From Ignavibacterium sp. (lineage in GTDB: Bacteria; Bacteroidota; Ignavibacteria; Ignavibacteriales; Ignavibacteriaceae): DNA of 45,797 bases. Within the stretch, counting starts at the first letter, position 1; each line of letters begins with the position of its first letter. A program made the translations under genes and the position numbers. Of this stretch, positions 43,759-45,797 are shown in pieces. The DNA lies in NCBI GenBank assembly GCA_025056745.1, contig JANWVQ010000098.1:1-45797 (forward strand), written 5' to 3'. Below the pieces are notes generated by a model that saw only the letters and a program-made list of their open reading frames with translations, had not been told where the DNA came from and did not search any database.

Positions 43759-45591
43759 ATGTGTGGAATAATTGGTTATATTGGAAATAAAAACTGCGTC
43801 CCTCTATTAATAGAGGGGCTAAAACGTCTTGAATATCGAGGATATGACTCCGCAGGTATTGGAGTTATAAAAGATGGCCAATCTATTATTGTTAAAAATA
43901 AAGGCAAAGTTTCAGAGCTTCAAGCAAAAGTTGAACAACTTGATTTAGAAGCTAATATTGGTTTAGGACATACAAGATGGGCCACACACGGGATACCAAA
44001 TGAAATTAATGCTCACCCACACCAAAATTCTGATGGCACTATTTTTTTAATTCATAATGGAATAATAGAAAACTATAAACCTTTGAAAAAAATATTATCA
44101 CAAGAAGGATATAAGTTCTCAAGTGAAACAGATACAGAGGTTATAGCTCATTTAATAGACTCATTTCTGAAAAAAGGATTTGATTTTTTCAAAGCAACTC
44201 GTCTCGCATTATTAGAAATTGAAGGAACCTATGGTCTTGCAGTATTATACACCAGAGAACCTGATAAAATAATTGTTGCAAGAAAAGGCTCTCCAATAAT
44301 TCTTGGAATAGGTAATAATGAAAATTTTGTAGCCTCTGATGTTTCTGCTGTATTAGCGCATACAAAAAATGTCATTTATTTAGAGGATGGGGAAATTGCA
44401 TTATTGAAAAAAGATGATTATTTAGTTAGAACTATAACTGATGATGAAGTTATCAAAGAAGTTCAAGAGATTTCAATGACTCTTGATGAGATAGACAAAG
44501 GTGGATATCCTCATTTTATGTTAAAAGAGATAATGGAGCAGCCTGAGTCTTTAAGAAATTCAATTCGAGGAAGGCTACTATTAGAAGAGGGGACAGCAAA
44601 ATTAGGTGGATTAGACAATATCATTGATGACTTATTAGATGTTGATCGTTTTATCATTACAGCTTGTGGAACAAGTTGGCACGCAGGCTTAGTTGCTGAA
44701 TATATGTTTGAACAATTTATTAGAATTCCAACAGAAGTTGAATATGCTTCAGAATTTAGATATAGAAATCCTGTGATTAACAAAAGAGATGCTGTTTTCT
44801 TTATTTCACAAAGTGGTGAAACAGCAGATACATTAGCTGCACTAAGAGAAACAAAACTTCGTGGCGGAATTGCAATTGGAATATGTAATGTAGTAGGTAG
44901 CTCGATTGCTAGAGAAAGTGATTCTGGTGTTTATATTCACGCCGGCCCTGAAATTGGAGTAGCATCAACAAAAGCTTTTACATCTCAACTAATAGTTTTA
45001 GCATTAATTACACTTTTAATAGCAAGAAGAAAAAATCTTAGTTTAGAAAATGGACGTGAGATTGCTAAAGCAATATCAAGGATTCCAGATCAAGTAGCTG
45101 AGATTCTCAAATTAAATGATAAAATTGAAGAAATAGCCGAAAAATTCAAAGATGCTAAAAACTTCTTATATCTTGGTAGAGGATATAATTTTCCGGTCGC
45201 TTTAGAAGGTGCGTTGAAGCTTAAAGAAATATCTTACATTCACGCAGAAGGATACCCGGCTGCCGAAATGAAACACGGTCCAATTGCATTAATTGATGAG
45301 AATATGCCAGTTGTTTTTATAGCACCTAAAGATGCAACATATGATAAAATCATTAGTAACATTCAAGAAGTCAAAGCTCGTGGTGGAAGAATAATTGCAA
45401 TAGCAAGTGAAGGTGATGAAGAAATTAAAGATCTAGTAGAATATGTAATATACATTCCACATACAATAGCAATGCTTAAACCAATTTTAACTGTAATCCC
45501 ATTACAACTATTAGCATATCACATAGCTGTTAAAAAAGGTCTTAATGTTGATCAACCAAGGAATTTAGCTAAAAGCGTTACAGTTGAATAA
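43759..45591 (+). CDS. glmS: Glucosamine-fructose-6-phosphate aminotransferase
   Basis: Makes glucosamine-6-phosphate, the entry to UDP-GlcNAc for peptidoglycan and surface polymers. 610 residues: Cys2 nucleophile (MCGIIGYIGNKNCVPLLIEG), glutaminase domain with HTRWATHG, then two SIS domains (ACGTSWHAGLVAEYMFEQF, FISQSGETADTLAALRE) and the C-terminal DQPRNLAKSVTVE. Starts 8 bp after porU with a gggaatt site. No glmS ribozyme: the 8-bp gap cannot hold one. Confidence 0.97.
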   Translation: MCGIIGYIGNKNCVPLLIEGLKRLEYRGYDSAGIGVIKDGQSIIVKNKGKVSELQAKVEQLDLEANIGLGHTRWATHGIPNEINAHPHQNSDGTIFLIHNGIIENYKPLKKILSQEGYKFSSETDTEVIAHLIDSFLKKGFDFFKATRLALLEIEGTYGLAVLYTREPDKIIVARKGSPIILGIGNNENFVASDVSAVLAHTKNVIYLEDGEIALLKKDDYLVRTITDDEVIKEVQEISMTLDEIDKGGYPHFMLKEIMEQPESLRNSIRGRLLLEEGTAKLGGLDNIIDDLLDVDRFIITACGTSWHAGLVAEYMFEQFIRIPTEVEYASEFRYRNPVINKRDAVFFISQSGETADTLAALRETKLRGGIAIGICNVVGSSIARESDSGVYIHAGPEIGVASTKAFTSQLIVLALITLLIARRKNLSLENGREIAKAISRIPDQVAEILKLNDKIEEIAEKFKDAKNFLYLGRGYNFPVALEGALKLKEISYIHAEGYPAAEMKHGPIALIDENMPVVFIAPKDATYDKIISNIQEVKARGGRIIAIASEGDEEIKDLVEYVIYIPHTIAMLKPILTVIPLQLLAYHIAVKKGLNVDQPRNLAKSVTVE

Positions 45592-45641
45592 TTTTTGCGA
45601 AGTTCTAAAAAATATTTATTTTTGAATCCGAAATTTTAATG

Positions 45642-45714
45642 GGGCAGGTAGCTCAGTCGGTAGAGCGAAGGACTGAAAATCCTTGTGTCGGCGGTTCGAT
45701 TCCGTCCCTGCCCA
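45642..45714 (+). tRNA. tRNA-Phe (GAA)
   Basis: Full cloverleaf of 73 nt: acceptor gggcagg (45642-45648) pairs with cctgccc (45707-45713), D arm gctcagtcggtagagc, anticodon stem aagga/tcctt with loop ctgaaaa giving anticodon GAA, and T arm with ttcgatt. The discriminator is A at 45714 and CCA is not encoded. It lies 50 bp after glmS. The last 83 bases of the window after it show no feature I can support. Confidence 0.97.
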
Positions 45715-45797
45715 CACCCTCCAAATAAAATCAAGCAATTCTTTTCTTTATATAATCTTTTAAGAAATTTATAATAGTTAATAATTTTAGTTCAAAA

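Noticed and set aside
43750-43759. glmS ribozyme upstream of glmS
   Set aside because: Only 8 bp lie between porU and glmS, far too short.
45715-45797. Further RNA gene after tRNA-Phe
   Set aside because: The remaining 83 bases are AT-rich with no cloverleaf or other structure that I can support.

Overview
The window is low-GC, densely coded bacterial chromosome, most likely from the Bacteroidota/Chlorobiota/Ignavibacteriota group and probably an Ignavibacteria-like organism. Pointers are a C25-family PorU-type sortase with a type IX secretion C-terminal domain, a Bacteroidetes-style promoter (TTTG, 20 nt, TATATTTG), weak or absent Shine-Dalgarno sequences before many genes, and frequent TTG/GTG starts. 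The assignment is an inference from gene content only.

Layout. (1) 1-820 is the 3' part of an unrecognised gene. (2) 821-1562 is the only long gene-free stretch. It is a graveyard: the 3' end of an IS256-family transposase with a terminal repeat, two copies of an AT-rich repeat, a cacgaag repeat, what looks like the tail of a SpoIIE/RsbU-type phosphatase, and a frameshifted transposase OrfA stub. (3) 1563-6100, minus strand: a four-gene run with a COG2509 FAD dehydrogenase, an SDR protein without the usual Tyr/Lys, acetate kinase and 3-hydroxyacyl-CoA dehydrogenase. (4) 6291-13711, plus strand: the classic yceD-rpmF-plsX-fabH-fabD-fabG-acpP-fabF-rnc lipid synthesis cluster, with a DUF3109 cysteine-cluster protein between fabD and fabG and a hairpin between acpP and fabF. 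(5) 13823-18982, minus strand: a tight eight-gene run mixing purine synthesis (a divergent PurC homologue, PurS, PurQ), phosphatidylethanolamine synthesis (Psd, PssA), TatA, GatA and a GNAT acetyltransferase. (6) 19094-37943, plus strand: 19 nearly contiguous genes. They start with ybaB-recR, a methyltransferase, two related small lipoproteins (the second apparently starting at AUU) and FtsX, then pass into a surface polysaccharide locus. (7) 38033-45714: a 1905-residue PorU-like sortase, glmS and tRNA-Phe.

The polysaccharide locus has Wza-like export (SLBB protein), Wzz, a MurJ-family flippase, a Wzy/WaaL-type polymerase or ligase, a polyprenyl-phosphate sugar transferase, GT9, GT4, GT2 and a GT-C-like membrane protein, a DegT sugar aminotransferase, an AsnB-type amidotransferase, and a convincing D-glucuronyl C5-epimerase domain protein. 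The simplest reading is a Wzx/Wzy-type polymer containing an epimerised uronic acid and possibly an amidated or aminated sugar.

The most interesting possibility is that this locus makes the glycan to which the adjacent T9SS sortase attaches secreted proteins. Other leads are a PurC homologue that has lost key motifs, the AUU start, and the layered mobile-element debris at the left.
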